In this document: positions 37,149 to 47,143 of the stretch, one piece after another
Numbering within the stretch: position 1 is the first letter of the stretch
How the letters are laid out: each line of letters starts with the position of its first letter
Assembly: GCF_900215605.1 (NCBI RefSeq)
Contig: NZ_OBEL01000001.1
Span: 682,001 to 746,000, forward strand
Length of the DNA stretch: 64,000 nucleotides
Source: Cohaesibacter gelatinilyticus
GTDB taxonomy: Bacteria > Pseudomonadota > Alphaproteobacteria > Rhizobiales > Cohaesibacteraceae
Direction of reading: 5' to 3'
Notes under the pieces: generated by a model
Database searches by the model: none
What the model saw: the letters and a program-made list of their open reading frames with translations, nothing else
Told to the model about the DNA's origin: nothing
Program-made: the position numbers and the translations under genes

Positions 37149-37499
37149 TTACAGGCCTCTGCGGCAAGGCTTGTAATATGTGGAATGGGGAAAATCGGTA
37201 CGCATCCAGTAAAGCCAGTTTTCGCAGGATTTGCGGGTTTTGAAACAACCAATCTGATTGATATATTCCTGTTTGGGACCCCAATTGAACATAGGTTCCA
37301 AATCCCGCTTCCCGACATGACGTCCCCACCAGACTTTGGACGGTCCGATCTTCTTGGCAAGATCCAGACAACGTTCCGGGCGAGGCTTTGGGCGTTTATT
37401 GCTACCGGCATTTACAGGGGAGGGCGCCACGAGCAAAAGCGGCAGCGTGAAAGCTGTCGCAAGCAGTGTCACAGACACTCTTTGTCTTACCATTGGCAT
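37149..37499 (-). CDS. Small secreted Cys/Trp-rich protein of unknown function
   Basis: About 116 residues. The signal peptide is VSVTLLATAFTLPLLLVAPS with a cut after VNAG. The mature part is basic, with four cysteines (RCLDL, GCFKT, SCENW, PCRRG) and motifs KVWWGRHVGKRD, FNWGPKQEYI and WLYWMRTDFP. I recall similar small secreted proteins in Hyphomicrobiales but know no function. ATG 37499 or 37493 has AGGAG within nine bases; the longer ORF from 37547 lacks a site. Confidence 0.65.
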   Translation of the reverse strand: MPMVRQRVSVTLLATAFTLPLLLVAPSPVNAGSNKRPKPRPERCLDLAKKIGPSKVWWGRHVGKRDLEPMFNWGPKQEYINQIGCFKTRKSCENWLYWMRTDFPHSTYYKPCRRGL

Positions 37500-37763
37500 G
37501 GTCTCCTGACAGTCAGCGGATGCTCCCATTGAGAGAAGCAAGAACAATCCGACCGGATAGGGGATTGAATTGCGAGGACAAATCTACCCGGTCAGCGTTG
37601 GGAATCAGTTTACCCATCAAAATGTCAAAAGAGGGGCAATGCCAGCGGAAAAGTGCGAGATGTGCAAAATATCGTATATTTTGATCAAAGCCCATCAAAA
37701 TGACCGCTGGCATACCATGACCCAGGAATGTTTGCTGTAATTTTCCTAATAAAATTAGGATGA

Positions 37764-38624
37764 TCACAATTGGTCGTGGGCAAAGCTCCAGTAGAGCTCT
37801 TTGGCCTTTTGTGCGATAGGTCCAGTTCCATATTCGCTGGTATCATAAGCAAGAACGGAGGTCACCTTGCTATAGTTACCTGTGGCAAAAACCTCATCTG
37901 CAGTACGGAAATCATCAAGGCTCAAGGTCTGCTCTTCCACTTGTAACCCAGCGTCACGCAGAAGCTTGATAACCCGTTGACGGGTGATGCCATTAAGGAA
38001 AGTGCCATTTGGAACAGGTGTTTTGACAATTCCATTCTTGACCATGAAGATGTTGGCTGTGGCCAGCTCCGCCACATTGCCCAACATGTCGCATACAAGT
38101 GCATTGTCAAAACCCTTGGCGATGGCCTCGTTCAAGCAACGCGAATTATTGGGATAAAGGCAACCAGCCTTTGCGTTGACGGGCATACATTCCAATGTTG
38201 GACGGCGAAATGCTGTTGAAGTGATGCGGATGCCAGGAGCTGTTGGCATTGGTGCTTCAAACATAGTCAGACAGAAATCGATCTCATCAGGATTAACAGA
38301 GATAACACCGGCACCTTCGCCTACGCCCCAATAAGTAGGACGAACATAGATGGCATGATCCTTGTTGAACTTGCTGGCACCTTCGTTGGTGAGTTCCATC
38401 ATCTGTCCCACTTCCATCGTGGGATTCATACCTAAAGCCCGAGCAGAATTATTGGTTCTGGCGCAATGCAGGTCCAGATCCGGCATCACCCCTTCAAAAA
38501 CCCGGGCTCCATCAAATACGCTGGATCCAAGCCAGAATGCGTGTGAGCGAGGTCCCATGAGAGGAGGGTTTCCCTCGTGCCAGTCACCATTATACCAAGT
38601 CCAGGTCTTTGAAAAGTCGGCCAT
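37764..38624 (-). CDS. Branched-chain amino acid aminotransferase-like (PLP fold type IV)
   Basis: A 286-residue class IV aminotransferase that would interconvert branched-chain amino acids and their 2-keto acids. The start YNGDWHEGNPPLMGPRSHAF and SVFDGARVFEG are typical. The Schiff-base lysine is Lys152 in NAKAGCLYPNNSR. PLP phosphate contacts appear in LATANIFMVKNG and NGITRQRVIKLL. D-amino-acid aminotransferase or aminodeoxychorismate lyase are relatives, but the length and motifs favour the branched-chain group. It is divergent from the haloacid dehalogenase gene across a region with a striking inverted repeat. Confidence 0.85.
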   Translation of the reverse strand: MADFSKTWTWYNGDWHEGNPPLMGPRSHAFWLGSSVFDGARVFEGVMPDLDLHCARTNNSARALGMNPTMEVGQMMELTNEGASKFNKDHAIYVRPTYWGVGEGAGVISVNPDEIDFCLTMFEAPMPTAPGIRITSTAFRRPTLECMPVNAKAGCLYPNNSRCLNEAIAKGFDNALVCDMLGNVAELATANIFMVKNGIVKTPVPNGTFLNGITRQRVIKLLRDAGLQVEEQTLSLDDFRTADEVFATGNYSKVTSVLAYDTSEYGTGPIAQKAKELYWSFAHDQL

Positions 38625-38965
38625 TATAGTCTCCGAGGGTCTTGTAGATATAGTTAGTTTGAGCAGGCATGCGGGTAGCCATCCAGAATGAGATGGGTAA
38701 TCGAAACGCCTAACGAGATCAAGGTCAAGATTTTCCTTGATACTGTACGCAATTAGGATTGAATAGTTCCAAATATGACCAGTTCTGTGAATTTAATTCC
38801 GAAATAGGTCGATTTGGAACATGGTGGGGTGCATTCTGCTCGATAGTATTGTGTAGAGACAAAGAGGAGCAAGAGACTATTTTCAAACTGCTATCTTTTA
38901 ATGGGCTTCAATATTGGGCAGAGTGAGAAGAAAATGATTTGCCCAATGGAAAGCAGGAGAGGCCA
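38625..38965. other. Divergent promoter region, aminotransferase and dehalogenase genes
   Basis: No gene is seen in these 341 bases. The main feature is the long interrupted inverted repeat at 38766-38820. The rest is AT-rich and must contain two promoters. Confidence 0.5.
38766..38820. promoter_or_regulatory. Long interrupted inverted repeat, probable bipartite operator
   Basis: GTTCCAAATATGACC (38766-38780) is mirrored by GGTCGATTTGGAAC (38807-38820): 13 of the paired bases match with one extra base, across 26 AT-rich bases. The centres of the arms are about four helical turns apart, which suits a regulator that loops or spans the two sites. There is no T-run, so a terminator is unlikely. 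Confidence 0.5.
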
Positions 38966-39637
38966 ATGTCCCAATTATCAGCATGTTCGGTTTATGTGTT
39001 TGATGCATATGGCACTCTGTTTGATGTCCATGCTGCCGTGCGAAAGCATGAGCAATCTCTCGGGCCCAATGCCGCGCTTTTGTCTGAAATTTGGCGCAAC
39101 AAGCAATTGGAATATAGCTGGGTGCGCAGCTTGATGGGCAAGTATAGAGATTTTTGGACTCTGACAGAAGAAGCACTGGATTATGCCTTTGCCAAAGTAC
39201 CAGATGCAGATATGAGCAAGCGCACGGATCTGCTGGATGCTTACTTTGCGTTGGAAGCTTATCCGGAGGTGCGCTCGGTTCTGGAACGGCTAAAAGCCCA
39301 AGGCAATGAGTTGGCCATCCTGTCCAATGGATCTCCTGATATGCTGAAAGCGGCAGTCGAGGGAAATGGACTGACCGATCTTCTCGATCATGTTCTCTCC
39401 GTTGATGAATTACGGACTTACAAGACTGCAGAAGCGGTGTATGAACTGGTTGGAACTGTCTTTCGCGCGTTCCCGGAAGCGGTCTCGTTTCAATCTTCCA
39501 ATCGCTGGGACATTGCCGGGGCAACGGCCTATGGTTTTCGCACTGTCTGGATTAACCGTACCGGGCAGCCTGACGAGTATGGAGATCTTTCCCCAGCAGC
39601 TCAGTTGAAGGATTTAGAGGGTTTGTTGCTGTTATAG
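38966..39637 (+). CDS. Haloacid dehalogenase, type II (HAD superfamily)
   Basis: A 223-residue L-2-haloacid dehalogenase-like enzyme. Nucleophile Asp13 is in VFDAYGTLFD; motif II is AILSNGSPD; a lysine is in LRTYKTAEAVYELV; motif III is SSNRWDIAGATAYGF. The cap region has RNKQLEYSWVRSLMG, which in this family carries the carboxylate-binding arginine and aromatic pocket. The expected reaction turns 2-haloacids into 2-hydroxyacids. ATG 38966 has AGGAGAGG upstream; an earlier in-frame codon at 38939 does not. Confidence 0.88.
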   Translation: MSQLSACSVYVFDAYGTLFDVHAAVRKHEQSLGPNAALLSEIWRNKQLEYSWVRSLMGKYRDFWTLTEEALDYAFAKVPDADMSKRTDLLDAYFALEAYPEVRSVLERLKAQGNELAILSNGSPDMLKAAVEGNGLTDLLDHVLSVDELRTYKTAEAVYELVGTVFRAFPEAVSFQSSNRWDIAGATAYGFRTVWINRTGQPDEYGDLSPAAQLKDLEGLLLL

Positions 39638-39847
39638 GAGTGAAATTTATTCGCAAACGAGATTGATCTATAGAATTTTAAAGGTTGGGTTAACTCTAAC
39701 TCGCAGAAAAGCATGAATATAGCTATTTTCCCTCATATATTGCCCTTCTGAAACAATCAGATACAGAGTGAAACAATCTATTTTTAAGATAGCTCTGCTA
39801 ATGATTGTCTCAACAAGATGTGGGTGAAGCAGAAATAGGGCGGATCG

Positions 39848-40936
39848 GTGGTTTATAATATTGCAGTGCATGAGAGTTTTGATTTCCACTCTGCGGAATA
39901 TGAGCATCTGTTTGCGGAGAGTAAGGCAACAGCCTTTCAGAGCCCAATATGGTTGACGCACATCTATGCTGATCTGGTTGATCAATTAGGAGCCGATCCT
40001 CTTATCATCTCAGCTCGATGCAAGAAATCCGATGAGTTGAAGCTGGTTCTTCCGATGGTGCGTCGCCGCTACAATGGTTTGGCCGTTATCGAACCTGCAG
40101 ATTTTGGAATTTGTGATTATAACGCTGTCGTGGCTGCACCAGGTGTACGGAGAGCGTTTTTTGAAGATCAGGGGCTTCAATCCAAAATTGGATCCGTTCT
40201 CAAACCTTATCAATTGATCTTTTTTCGAAAAATGCCAGAGGAATGCTCATTCCTGATGACCGCATTCGACCAGCCTAAGGTTGGCGAGATGGATACCTGT
40301 ACTTATGATACGGAAATTTGGGGGCCATTTGAAGAATGGCAGCAGCAAGCATTGTCTTCCAGTTTTCGTAAAGAATTGCGTCGCAAACGTCGCAAACTGG
40401 AACAACATGGAGAGGTTCGCTTCGAGATTCTCTCAGATGCTGACGAAATTCGACAGGCGATCGAGCTTCTTTCGGAAATGCGCTCACAGAGATTCGATGA
40501 TGATCTCTTGAAACAGCAGATTTATCGAACCTTCTACGCCAATGTAGCAGTCGAGGGTGCCAAAACCGGAGAGTGTCAAACGGCACTGCTTTATGCAGGG
40601 AATGACATCACGGCAGTAGAGTTCGGTTTGGTCCATGACAATTGCTACCATTTCCTGCTAGGCGGTTTTGATGGGCAGCGCTTCTCCAAAAGTTCTCCTG
40701 GCATGTTGATGATAGAGCATGTGCTAAGAGAACGTATCCAGCAGGGAGATTCCCGGGCTGACTTCACCATTGGTGACGAAGCCTATAAGGCAAAATTCAA
40801 TGCAACACCGCGCCCATTGAAACATGTTGCCGTTTCTGGCGGCTTCCTTGGTCAGTTAGCGCATCTGGCATACGAGAATGGTGGTCTCTTGAAGAAAGCA
40901 GCAAAAACCCTTGCAAATTATAAAGTTGCAGGTTGA
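39848..40936 (+). CDS. CelD/BcsL-like acyltransferase (GNAT superfamily)
   Basis: A 362-residue protein with the double GNAT-like layout of CelD/BcsL proteins linked to cellulose and other exopolysaccharides. Typical parts are FQSPIWLTHIYADLV near the N-terminus, a basic SSSFRKELRRKRRKLEQHG helix at about 175-195, and the C-terminal core ITAVEFGLVHDNCYHFLLGGFD then FTIGDEAYKAKF. The start is GTG 39848 with AGGGCGG upstream; no better ATG is available. No cellulose genes are near. A perfect 14-bp terminator follows. Confidence 0.78.
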   Translation: MVYNIAVHESFDFHSAEYEHLFAESKATAFQSPIWLTHIYADLVDQLGADPLIISARCKKSDELKLVLPMVRRRYNGLAVIEPADFGICDYNAVVAAPGVRRAFFEDQGLQSKIGSVLKPYQLIFFRKMPEECSFLMTAFDQPKVGEMDTCTYDTEIWGPFEEWQQQALSSSFRKELRRKRRKLEQHGEVRFEILSDADEIRQAIELLSEMRSQRFDDDLLKQQIYRTFYANVAVEGAKTGECQTALLYAGNDITAVEFGLVHDNCYHFLLGGFDGQRFSKSSPGMLMIEHVLRERIQQGDSRADFTIGDEAYKAKFNATPRPLKHVAVSGGFLGQLAHLAYENGGLLKKAAKTLANYKVAG

Positions 40937-40982
40937 ATGCATGAAAGATCAGATTGCTGTGATGACGTATGATCAAGAAACT

Positions 40983-41019
40983 GAATAAGAAAAGGCCAAG
41001 TTGGAGCCTTTTCTTATTC
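40983..41019. terminator. Bidirectional terminator, CelD-like and oligopeptidase genes
   Basis: GAATAAGAAAAGGC (40983-40996) pairs perfectly with GCCTTTTCTTATTC (41006-41019). The A/T content of the outer stem supplies U-tracts in both directions between the two convergent genes. Confidence 0.85.
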
Positions 41020-41041
41020 AATGATTGTGTTCCGAAATATT

Positions 41042-43159
41042 CTAGGCTTTGTCCAGTTTGCCTGTAACTTTCAGGGCAAATGCCCATTCCAGTGCTGTTT
41101 CCTTCAGTCGATCAAAGCGTCCTGAAGCTCCTGCATGACCACTATCCATATTGATTTTGAGCAAAAGTAAATTCTGATCCAATTTTTTCTCACGCAATTT
41201 GGCGACCCATTTTGCCGGTTCCCAATAGGTGACACGTGGATCGGTCAGACCGCCGACCGCAAGGATGGCAGGATAATGCTGCACACTGACCCGATCATAT
41301 GGAGAATAGGCCTCAATTGATTGATAGTCTTCTTTTGATGCAATAGGGTTACCCCATTCCGGCCATTCCGGTGGAGTGAGGGGAAGACTTTCATCCAGCA
41401 TGGTGTTGAGCACGTCAACGAATGGAACCAGAGCCAGAATACCGCAGAAGAGGCCCGGATCCATATTGGCGACGGCACCCATCAACATGCCACCAGCAGA
41501 ACCGCCTTCGGCCACGATATTGCCACGGCTGGTAAAGTTGTTCTCGACAAGATAATTGCCTGCAGCGATGAAGTCTTTGAAAGTATTGGGTTTCAGGCCT
41601 TTCTTGCCATTCTTGTACCAGGCAAAGCCTTTTTCCTTACCGCCGCGAATATGGGCGATGGCATAAACGAACCCACGATCGACCAGCGACAATGCATTGG
41701 TAGAGAAACTGGCAGGAATGGAAATACCATAAGATCCATATCCATAAAGCAAACAGGGAGCACTACCATCTAGAGGAGTGTCCTTGCGGTAGAGCAGGGT
41801 GATTGGTACCTGCTCACCGTCATGACTGGTTGCATGTAGGCGGCGAGTGACATAATCCTCGATCACATGCCCGCTTGGTACTTCTTGCTCCTTGCGCAGA
41901 GTACGGGAGCGGCTGGACATGTCATAGTCATAGATCCGTGACGGTGTGGTCATGGATGAATAGCTGAAGCGGATCACGCTGGTGTCAAATTCCAACGAAC
42001 CTGATAGTCCTAGTGCATAGGCTTCTTCGTCAAAAGCGATAGAATGGACAGCACCGGAGGTCAGATTTTTGATCTGAATCCGTGGCAATCCTTCCGCGCG
42101 CTCCATCCAGGTCAAATAATCGCGATATATCCCGTGAGACAGAAGCAAAGTACCTGCTTGATGTGGAACCAGGTCGACCCAGTTCTTACGACCTGGCGCC
42201 ATGACAGGCGCCGTTACCAGTTTGAAATCCTCGGCGCCATCTGCATTGGTCAGAATATAGAGAAGGCCAAGGCCTTCATCGACGCTATATTCTATTCCAC
42301 TCTCACGAGCAGAGATCAGTTTGGGCTTGGCCTGATCATCTCGAGCATCAATCAGATAGCACTCGCTGGTTTCATGATCGTGGCAATCAATGATAATGTG
42401 ATTGCCAGACTGGCTTTTGCCAAGACCGACAAAGAAACCTGGATCTGTTTCTTCATGGATTAGTTCATCGTCTTTTTGATCTTGACCCAATTTGTGCCGG
42501 AACACCTTGCATGGGCGATGATTGTCATCCAGCCAAGTGTAATAAAGATGGCTGCTGTCCGCGCTCCAAACCGCGCTGCCGGTGGTTTCAACAAGGCTTT
42601 CATGGTGATCTTTGCCACTGGTTAGGTCGCGAATGTGGATTTCGTAATACTCGCTTCCCTTGACATCGACTGCCCAGGCCAACATGGAATGATCGGGGCT
42701 GTGGCTCATACCAGCCAGGCGGAAGAAAGCTTGACCTTCAGATTCCTTGTTACCATCCAACAAGATCTCTTCCTCACCACCATCGCGCGGAGTACGCACC
42801 AGAAGTGGATACTGTCCGCCCTTGATATAACGGCTTTGATAGGCAAAGGCCCCGTCAGGGGAGGGGACGGAGGAATCATCTTCTTTGATACGGGCCTTCA
42901 TTTCTTCAAACAAGTCGGCCTGAAGCTTTTCGGTATGGGCCAATTCTTTGGAAGTATAGGCATTTTCCGCTTCCAGATAATCACGGATATCGGCAGGCAG
43001 AACATCCTTGCCTTTTTGCATGACCTCTTGCCAGTTATCTGCCCTCAACCATGCATAGTTATCGCTCAACTTGATATCGTGAAAAGTCCTGATAACAGGT
43101 CGGTTGTCAGCCTTGGGCGCAAGGGACGGATAAGCGGCTTGGGATGCTTTTGCACTCAT
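41042..43159 (-). CDS. ptrB: Oligopeptidase B (S9A serine peptidase)
   Basis: A 705-residue prolyl-oligopeptidase-family enzyme cleaving short peptides after basic residues. An N-terminal seven-bladed propeller (about 75-425) gates a C-terminal alpha/beta hydrolase. The catalytic triad is Ser554 (EGGSAGGMLMG), Asp640 (VGGLTDPRVTYWEP) and His675 (NMDSGHAGASGR). The family segment YGYGSYGISIPASF precedes it. No signal peptide, so cytoplasmic. It is convergent with the CelD-like gene and shares its terminator. Confidence 0.94.
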   Translation of the reverse strand: MSAKASQAAYPSLAPKADNRPVIRTFHDIKLSDNYAWLRADNWQEVMQKGKDVLPADIRDYLEAENAYTSKELAHTEKLQADLFEEMKARIKEDDSSVPSPDGAFAYQSRYIKGGQYPLLVRTPRDGGEEEILLDGNKESEGQAFFRLAGMSHSPDHSMLAWAVDVKGSEYYEIHIRDLTSGKDHHESLVETTGSAVWSADSSHLYYTWLDDNHRPCKVFRHKLGQDQKDDELIHEETDPGFFVGLGKSQSGNHIIIDCHDHETSECYLIDARDDQAKPKLISARESGIEYSVDEGLGLLYILTNADGAEDFKLVTAPVMAPGRKNWVDLVPHQAGTLLLSHGIYRDYLTWMERAEGLPRIQIKNLTSGAVHSIAFDEEAYALGLSGSLEFDTSVIRFSYSSMTTPSRIYDYDMSSRSRTLRKEQEVPSGHVIEDYVTRRLHATSHDGEQVPITLLYRKDTPLDGSAPCLLYGYGSYGISIPASFSTNALSLVDRGFVYAIAHIRGGKEKGFAWYKNGKKGLKPNTFKDFIAAGNYLVENNFTSRGNIVAEGGSAGGMLMGAVANMDPGLFCGILALVPFVDVLNTMLDESLPLTPPEWPEWGNPIASKEDYQSIEAYSPYDRVSVQHYPAILAVGGLTDPRVTYWEPAKWVAKLREKKLDQNLLLLKINMDSGHAGASGRFDRLKETALEWAFALKVTGKLDKA

Positions 43160-43247
43160 TGATATTGTCCTGAAACAAGCGAAGGGTCACTAGATAGCTC
43201 TTTCTAGCATCTAGGAGGTTAAGCAAGCCTTCTCAAGAGCACAGGTA

Positions 43248-43275
43248 AAAAAGCCCGACTGAGGAAACTCGGCCA
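43248..43275 (-). terminator. Possible terminator after the DUF3592 gene
   Basis: On the minus strand a GGCCGAG...CTCAGTCGGGC imperfect stem is followed by TTTTTTAC. The pairing is short and bulged, so this is a weak call. Confidence 0.45.
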
Positions 43276-43304
43276 GACGCGTAGTATGTAATGATAGATG
43301 CCGG

Positions 43305-43856
43305 TTATTTCTGAGGGCGGCGGAAGCTGATGAAGAACAACGCCAGACAAACCAGCCCGATACACAAGCCAGCGGAAATGGCCTGATAGGCTCCAACGGT
43401 GTCGGAAGAACGTAGCACGGCCTGATCGGGATCGTTCGGGTTGTAATAAACCTTTATCTTGGTTCCAATTTGATAGGGTTCCAGTTCTGTCAGGGCAACA
43501 CCTTTAAGTGTTCGCTCTGCCGGATGTAGGGACAAGTTGGCGCCAAGATAGAATTTACCATTGATTTCATAGCGATATCCAGCCACGGCCTTATAGGTTT
43601 TGAATGTGGACCCATCACTTCTTTTTCGTTCATACTCCTGAACTTCATTGGTGACTATTTGGCCTTCCACAGTTGGCCAGCGCTCATTCTGAGTTGCTTC
43701 CGATAAAGAGACAAAGCCAAGTCCGGCATAGGTTAATCCACCAAGCGCAATCAATAGATAGAGATATCGCAAGAATGGATTCTCCTGTCTTTTGTGATGG
43801 GTTTCTTTCGCTGGAGGAATATTCGCAGGAGAACTGTCAAGGTTGGAATGGGACAT
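43305..43856 (-). CDS. DUF3592 membrane protein
   Basis: A 183-residue protein with two transmembrane helices (about 30-52 and 152-175) flanking an extracytoplasmic beta-rich domain. That domain has the DUF3592 pattern: WPTVEGQIVTNEVQEYERK, YEINGKFYLGANLSL and GTKIKVYYNPNDPDQAVLRS. The function is unknown. It lies downstream of msrB on the same strand, but a terminator separates them, so it is probably transcribed alone. Confidence 0.82.
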   Translation of the reverse strand: MSHSNLDSSPANIPPAKETHHKRQENPFLRYLYLLIALGGLTYAGLGFVSLSEATQNERWPTVEGQIVTNEVQEYERKRSDGSTFKTYKAVAGYRYEINGKFYLGANLSLHPAERTLKGVALTELEPYQIGTKIKVYYNPNDPDQAVLRSSDTVGAYQAISAGLCIGLVCLALFFISFRRPQK

Positions 43857-43975
43857 TTAATTACCCTTGATTGGCCAAAAAGCGGCTGGACCCGGCTCTA
43901 AACTGGTCGAGCCAGTTCATTCTGTTGCAAGCAGTTCGGACCATAGGGTGAATGGGACGAAAAGCAACTCCAAAG

Positions 43976-44011
43976 CGCAAAAAAGCCAAGCGACCCTTTG
44001 CCGCTTGGCTT
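43976..44011 (-). terminator. Terminator after msrB
   Basis: AAGCCAAGCG (43983-43992) pairs perfectly with CGCTTGGCTT (44002-44011). On the minus strand the stem runs into TTTTTTGC. Confidence 0.8.
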
Positions 44012-44050
44012 GAACTCTCAAACACAGGATTGATTAACCCGGACGACGAC

Positions 44051-44452
44051 TTAGCTTTTGTTTTCAGGTTCGAAATCCAGGGCCAGCCCGTTCATGCAAT
44101 ATCGTAGTCCAGTCGGGGCAGGGCCATCATTGAACACATGACCAAGATGAGAAGCGCAATCGGCACAGCGAATTTCCACCCGTTTCATGAAGAATTTGCG
44201 ATCCTCGTGTTCAGTGACTGCATCGTCGCGAATGGGTTGGAAGAAACTTGGCCAACCACTGCCAGATTCATATTTGGTACTTGAACTGTAAAGAGACTTA
44301 CCACATCCGACGCAATGATAGATGCCATCGCGTTTCTCGTGATTGAGAGGAGAGCTGCCTGCTCGCTCGGTCCCGGATTCTCGGGTAATGTGATATTGCT
44401 CAGGAGACAATTTGGCATGCCATTCTGCGTCGCTCATTGTTATTTTCGCCAT
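44051..44452 (-). CDS. msrB: Peptide-methionine (R)-S-oxide reductase
   Basis: A 133-residue MsrB that reduces the R epimer of methionine sulfoxide in oxidised proteins with thioredoxin. The zinc cysteines are Cys47/Cys50 (YHCVGCGKSLY) and Cys96/Cys99 (RCADCASHLGHVF). The catalytic residue is Cys119 in LRYCMNG. Further matches are SGSGWPSFFQPI. ATG 44452 has AAAGGAG upstream; the longer frame from 44491 does not. No signal peptide. It is divergent from the Mrp antiporter operon. Confidence 0.95.
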   Translation of the reverse strand: MAKITMSDAEWHAKLSPEQYHITRESGTERAGSSPLNHEKRDGIYHCVGCGKSLYSSSTKYESGSGWPSFFQPIRDDAVTEHEDRKFFMKRVEIRCADCASHLGHVFNDGPAPTGLRYCMNGLALDFEPENKS

Positions 44453-44767
44453 TACGAGCTCCTTTCTGTTGAAGCGACAGTCTATGCTCAATATAGGAAG
44501 CCCGCCTGCGATTTAAATTCATCTGACATCACGTTTGCGCTAGCTGTAAATCGGCCCTTGCAAGAATTTGGTAAGCATAACTCAAACAACAGAGTAAGTT
44601 TTTCCCTATAATTTTAGTCAAATTCGAATGATCCGATTCATTAGGTATTTATAAAGCCCGGATCCATACCATATGAACTGATTAAGGGTGGACGGTAATC
44701 AAGGCGCAACAACAATTATGCGCGGGACAAATTCACTCACGAAAACAAGCTGAATGAGGATTGGCGG
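44453..44767. other. Divergent promoter region, msrB and Mrp operon
   Basis: No gene is seen in these 315 bases. A 5+5 inverted repeat AATGA-N6-TCATT lies at 44627-44642. No riboswitch-like structure or convincing sigma-70 promoter stands out. Confidence 0.45.
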
Positions 44768-47143
44768 ATGGCGCTTGATTTCAGTGACTACACATTTTGG
44801 GCGTTGGTTGCGCCTTTTGCGGCAGCGGCTATTGCTCCGTTGGCCAAAAAATGGCTCGGTCACAATGCTGCATGGCTTCTGGCTTTGGTACCAGCGGCCA
44901 TTTTTTTGCATTTGTGGAACTATATACTTCCGGTCTCCAACGGCACACCGGTGGTTCTGGCCCAGGATTGGGTTCCAATCTATAATCTCAAGTTTTCCAT
45001 CTTCATTGATGGTCTGAGTTTACTATTCGCCTTGCTGATCTCAGGCATCGGTACCTTCATCATTCTCTACGCCGGGGGATATTTGAAAGGTCACGCCGAT
45101 CAGGGGCGCTTCTTCTCGTTCCTCTTTCTTTTCATGGGGTCCATGCTAGGCGTTGTTCTGGCCGACAATCTGATTACGCTCTTTATCTATTGGGAACTTA
45201 CCTCCATCACCTCTTTCCTGCTGATTGGGTTCAATCATAAGCTGGAAGCCTCGCGACGCGCTGCAATTCAAGCCTTGGTTGTGACCGGTGGTGGTGGATT
45301 GGCGCTGCTTGCCGGCTTTATTCTGATGGCCCATACCGGTGGCACATGGGAAATGAGCGAGCTATTGGGCAATCGCGATATTCTAAAAGACAGCCCTATT
45401 TATAGCGCAATATTATTGCTGGTGCTTGGGGGAGCCTTCACCAAGTCCGCACAATTCCCGTTTCACTTCTGGCTGCCCAATGCCATGGAGGCCCCGACAC
45501 CTGTTTCTGCCTATCTCCATTCCGCCACGATGGTAAAGGCTGGTGTTTATCTGCTCATGCGGGTTAACCCAATCCTGGGCGACACGGTTTTGTGGTCCAT
45601 CATCCTGCCAACGGCAGGTGGACTGACCTTGCTGATCGGGACCTGGATGGCCTTGCGTCAGCGGGATTTGAAGCTGGTTTTGGCGTTTACGACCGTGGCG
45701 TCTTTGGGATTGCTGGTCATGTTGGTTGGTACTTCAAATGAGACAGCCATCACAGGTGCGGTCATGTATCTGTTTGCCCATGCACTCTTCAAGGGCGGTC
45801 TCTTCATGATTGTCGGCACTGTTGATCATGAAGCGGGGACACGTGATTTGACCAAACTCGGTGGACTGCGCAAGTTGATGCCGATTTCTTTCATCACAGC
45901 TATATTGGCGGCACTGTCCATGGGCGGCCTATGGCCGATGATCGGGTTTGTGGCCAAGGAAGAAGTCTATGCTGGTATTTTCGGCACAAGTCCGCATTTC
46001 ATCGCAATCACTGCAGTAGCTGTGATAGGAAATGCAATGATGTTTGCTGCAGGTTTCATCGTAGCTATTCGTCCATTCTTCGGTCACGAAAAAAAGACAC
46101 CCAGGAAAGCACATGAGGGGCCAGCTCTTCTTGTTGCCGGGCCGATCGTACTCTCAAGCCTTGGTTTGATTTCGATGATCTTTGGTGGCTTTACCGCGCA
46201 TAGTCTCTTGGCTCCGATGGCGTCGTCTGTTGCTGGTGTTCAGGCCCATGTGAAAATTGGTTTTGGCCTTCACTTCAATGCAGCGCTGGCTTTGTCAGCC
46301 GTTACAATAGTTTTGGGTATTCTCTTCTATCGCAATGCAGATCGCATCCGAAATGCCAAAGGATACGTGATTGAGTTTCTTGGAAGTGGACCGGACAAAG
46401 CGTTTGACTATGTTATTGCCGGTTTGGTTCGTGGTGCAACAGGTGTGACTCGTATCTTGCAGAATGGCAGCATGGAAGGTTATCTGACCTTTACTTTCCT
46501 GATATCCGCAGCTGCATTGGTTCTGCCATTGTTGATGTTCAACGAATTGCCCGCCATACCGGACATTCCTCGCCTCCATTTTTATGAATGGGGTGTTCTG
46601 GGCCTGGCCGTCATAGGATTGATTGCGATCCTTATTGCCAAGACACGACTTACTGCAATTGTTTCTTTGGGCATCCAAGGATTTGCAGTTGCATTGATTT
46701 TCATGATGTTTGGTGCTCCGGACTTGAGTTTTACCCAGTTCATGGTTGAGACCTTGTCCGTGGTGATCATTGCATTGGTCATGACCCGCTTGTCATTGAA
46801 GGAGCGTGATCCAAGGCCAATTTATCAATTCGTGCTGGACTCGATTGTTGCGGTTTCCATTGGCGGTGGCATTGCATTGCTGCTGATCGCCGTAACTCAA
46901 ACAACTTTCGATCCAAGCCTGTCCAACTTCTTCACGGAGAATAGTCGTCTCATTGCCCATGGCCGCAACATCGTCAATGTGATCATCGTCGATTTCCGCG
47001 GATTGGATACGCTGGGTGAGATTGCTGTTGTCATGATAACCGGCCTGTCGGTTGCTGCGCTTATCCGTGGCACCCGCAAGGCATATAGAAAAAATATCGA
47101 TCCCATTGATGATATGTTGAAAAGCGAGGGGGCAGACAAATGA
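44768..47143 (+). CDS. mrpA: Mrp/Pha cation:proton antiporter subunit A
   Basis: A 791-residue polytopic subunit related to NuoL and, in its C-terminal part (about 600-790), to the MrpB-like DUF4040 region. Proton-channel motifs are present: [19 protein letters not shown] with a key glutamate, [20 protein letters not shown] with lysine and the FHFWLP loop, and [13 protein letters not shown]. It is the first gene of a seven-gene operon, A to G, making a sodium (or potassium)/proton antiporter in the inner membrane for pH and salt tolerance. A separate mrpB gene follows with a 4-base ATGA overlap, so this is the unfused group-1 type. A GAGG site precedes ATG 44768. Confidence 0.95.
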   Translation: MALDFSDYTFWALVAPFAAAAIAPLAKKWLGHNAAWLLALVPAAIFLHLWNYILPVSNGTPVVLAQDWVPIYNLKFSIFIDGLSLLFALLISGIGTFIILYAGGYLKGHADQGRFFSFLFLFMGSMLGVVLADNLITLFIYWELTSITSFLLIGFNHKLEASRRAAIQALVVTGGGGLALLAGFILMAHTGGTWEMSELLGNRDILKDSPIYSAILLLVLGGAFTKSAQFPFHFWLPNAMEAPTPVSAYLHSATMVKAGVYLLMRVNPILGDTVLWSIILPTAGGLTLLIGTWMALRQRDLKLVLAFTTVASLGLLVMLVGTSNETAITGAVMYLFAHALFKGGLFMIVGTVDHEAGTRDLTKLGGLRKLMPISFITAILAALSMGGLWPMIGFVAKEEVYAGIFGTSPHFIAITAVAVIGNAMMFAAGFIVAIRPFFGHEKKTPRKAHEGPALLVAGPIVLSSLGLISMIFGGFTAHSLLAPMASSVAGVQAHVKIGFGLHFNAALALSAVTIVLGILFYRNADRIRNAKGYVIEFLGSGPDKAFDYVIAGLVRGATGVTRILQNGSMEGYLTFTFLISAAALVLPLLMFNELPAIPDIPRLHFYEWGVLGLAVIGLIAILIAKTRLTAIVSLGIQGFAVALIFMMFGAPDLSFTQFMVETLSVVIIALVMTRLSLKERDPRPIYQFVLDSIVAVSIGGGIALLLIAVTQTTFDPSLSNFFTENSRLIAHGRNIVNVIIVDFRGLDTLGEIAVVMITGLSVAALIRGTRKAYRKNIDPIDDMLKSEGADK

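Noticed and set aside
38898-39524. A 208-codon minus-strand frame opposite the haloacid dehalogenase
   Set aside because: The composition is Pro/His/Cys-rich without domains, and the dehalogenase catalytic motifs lie on the plus strand.
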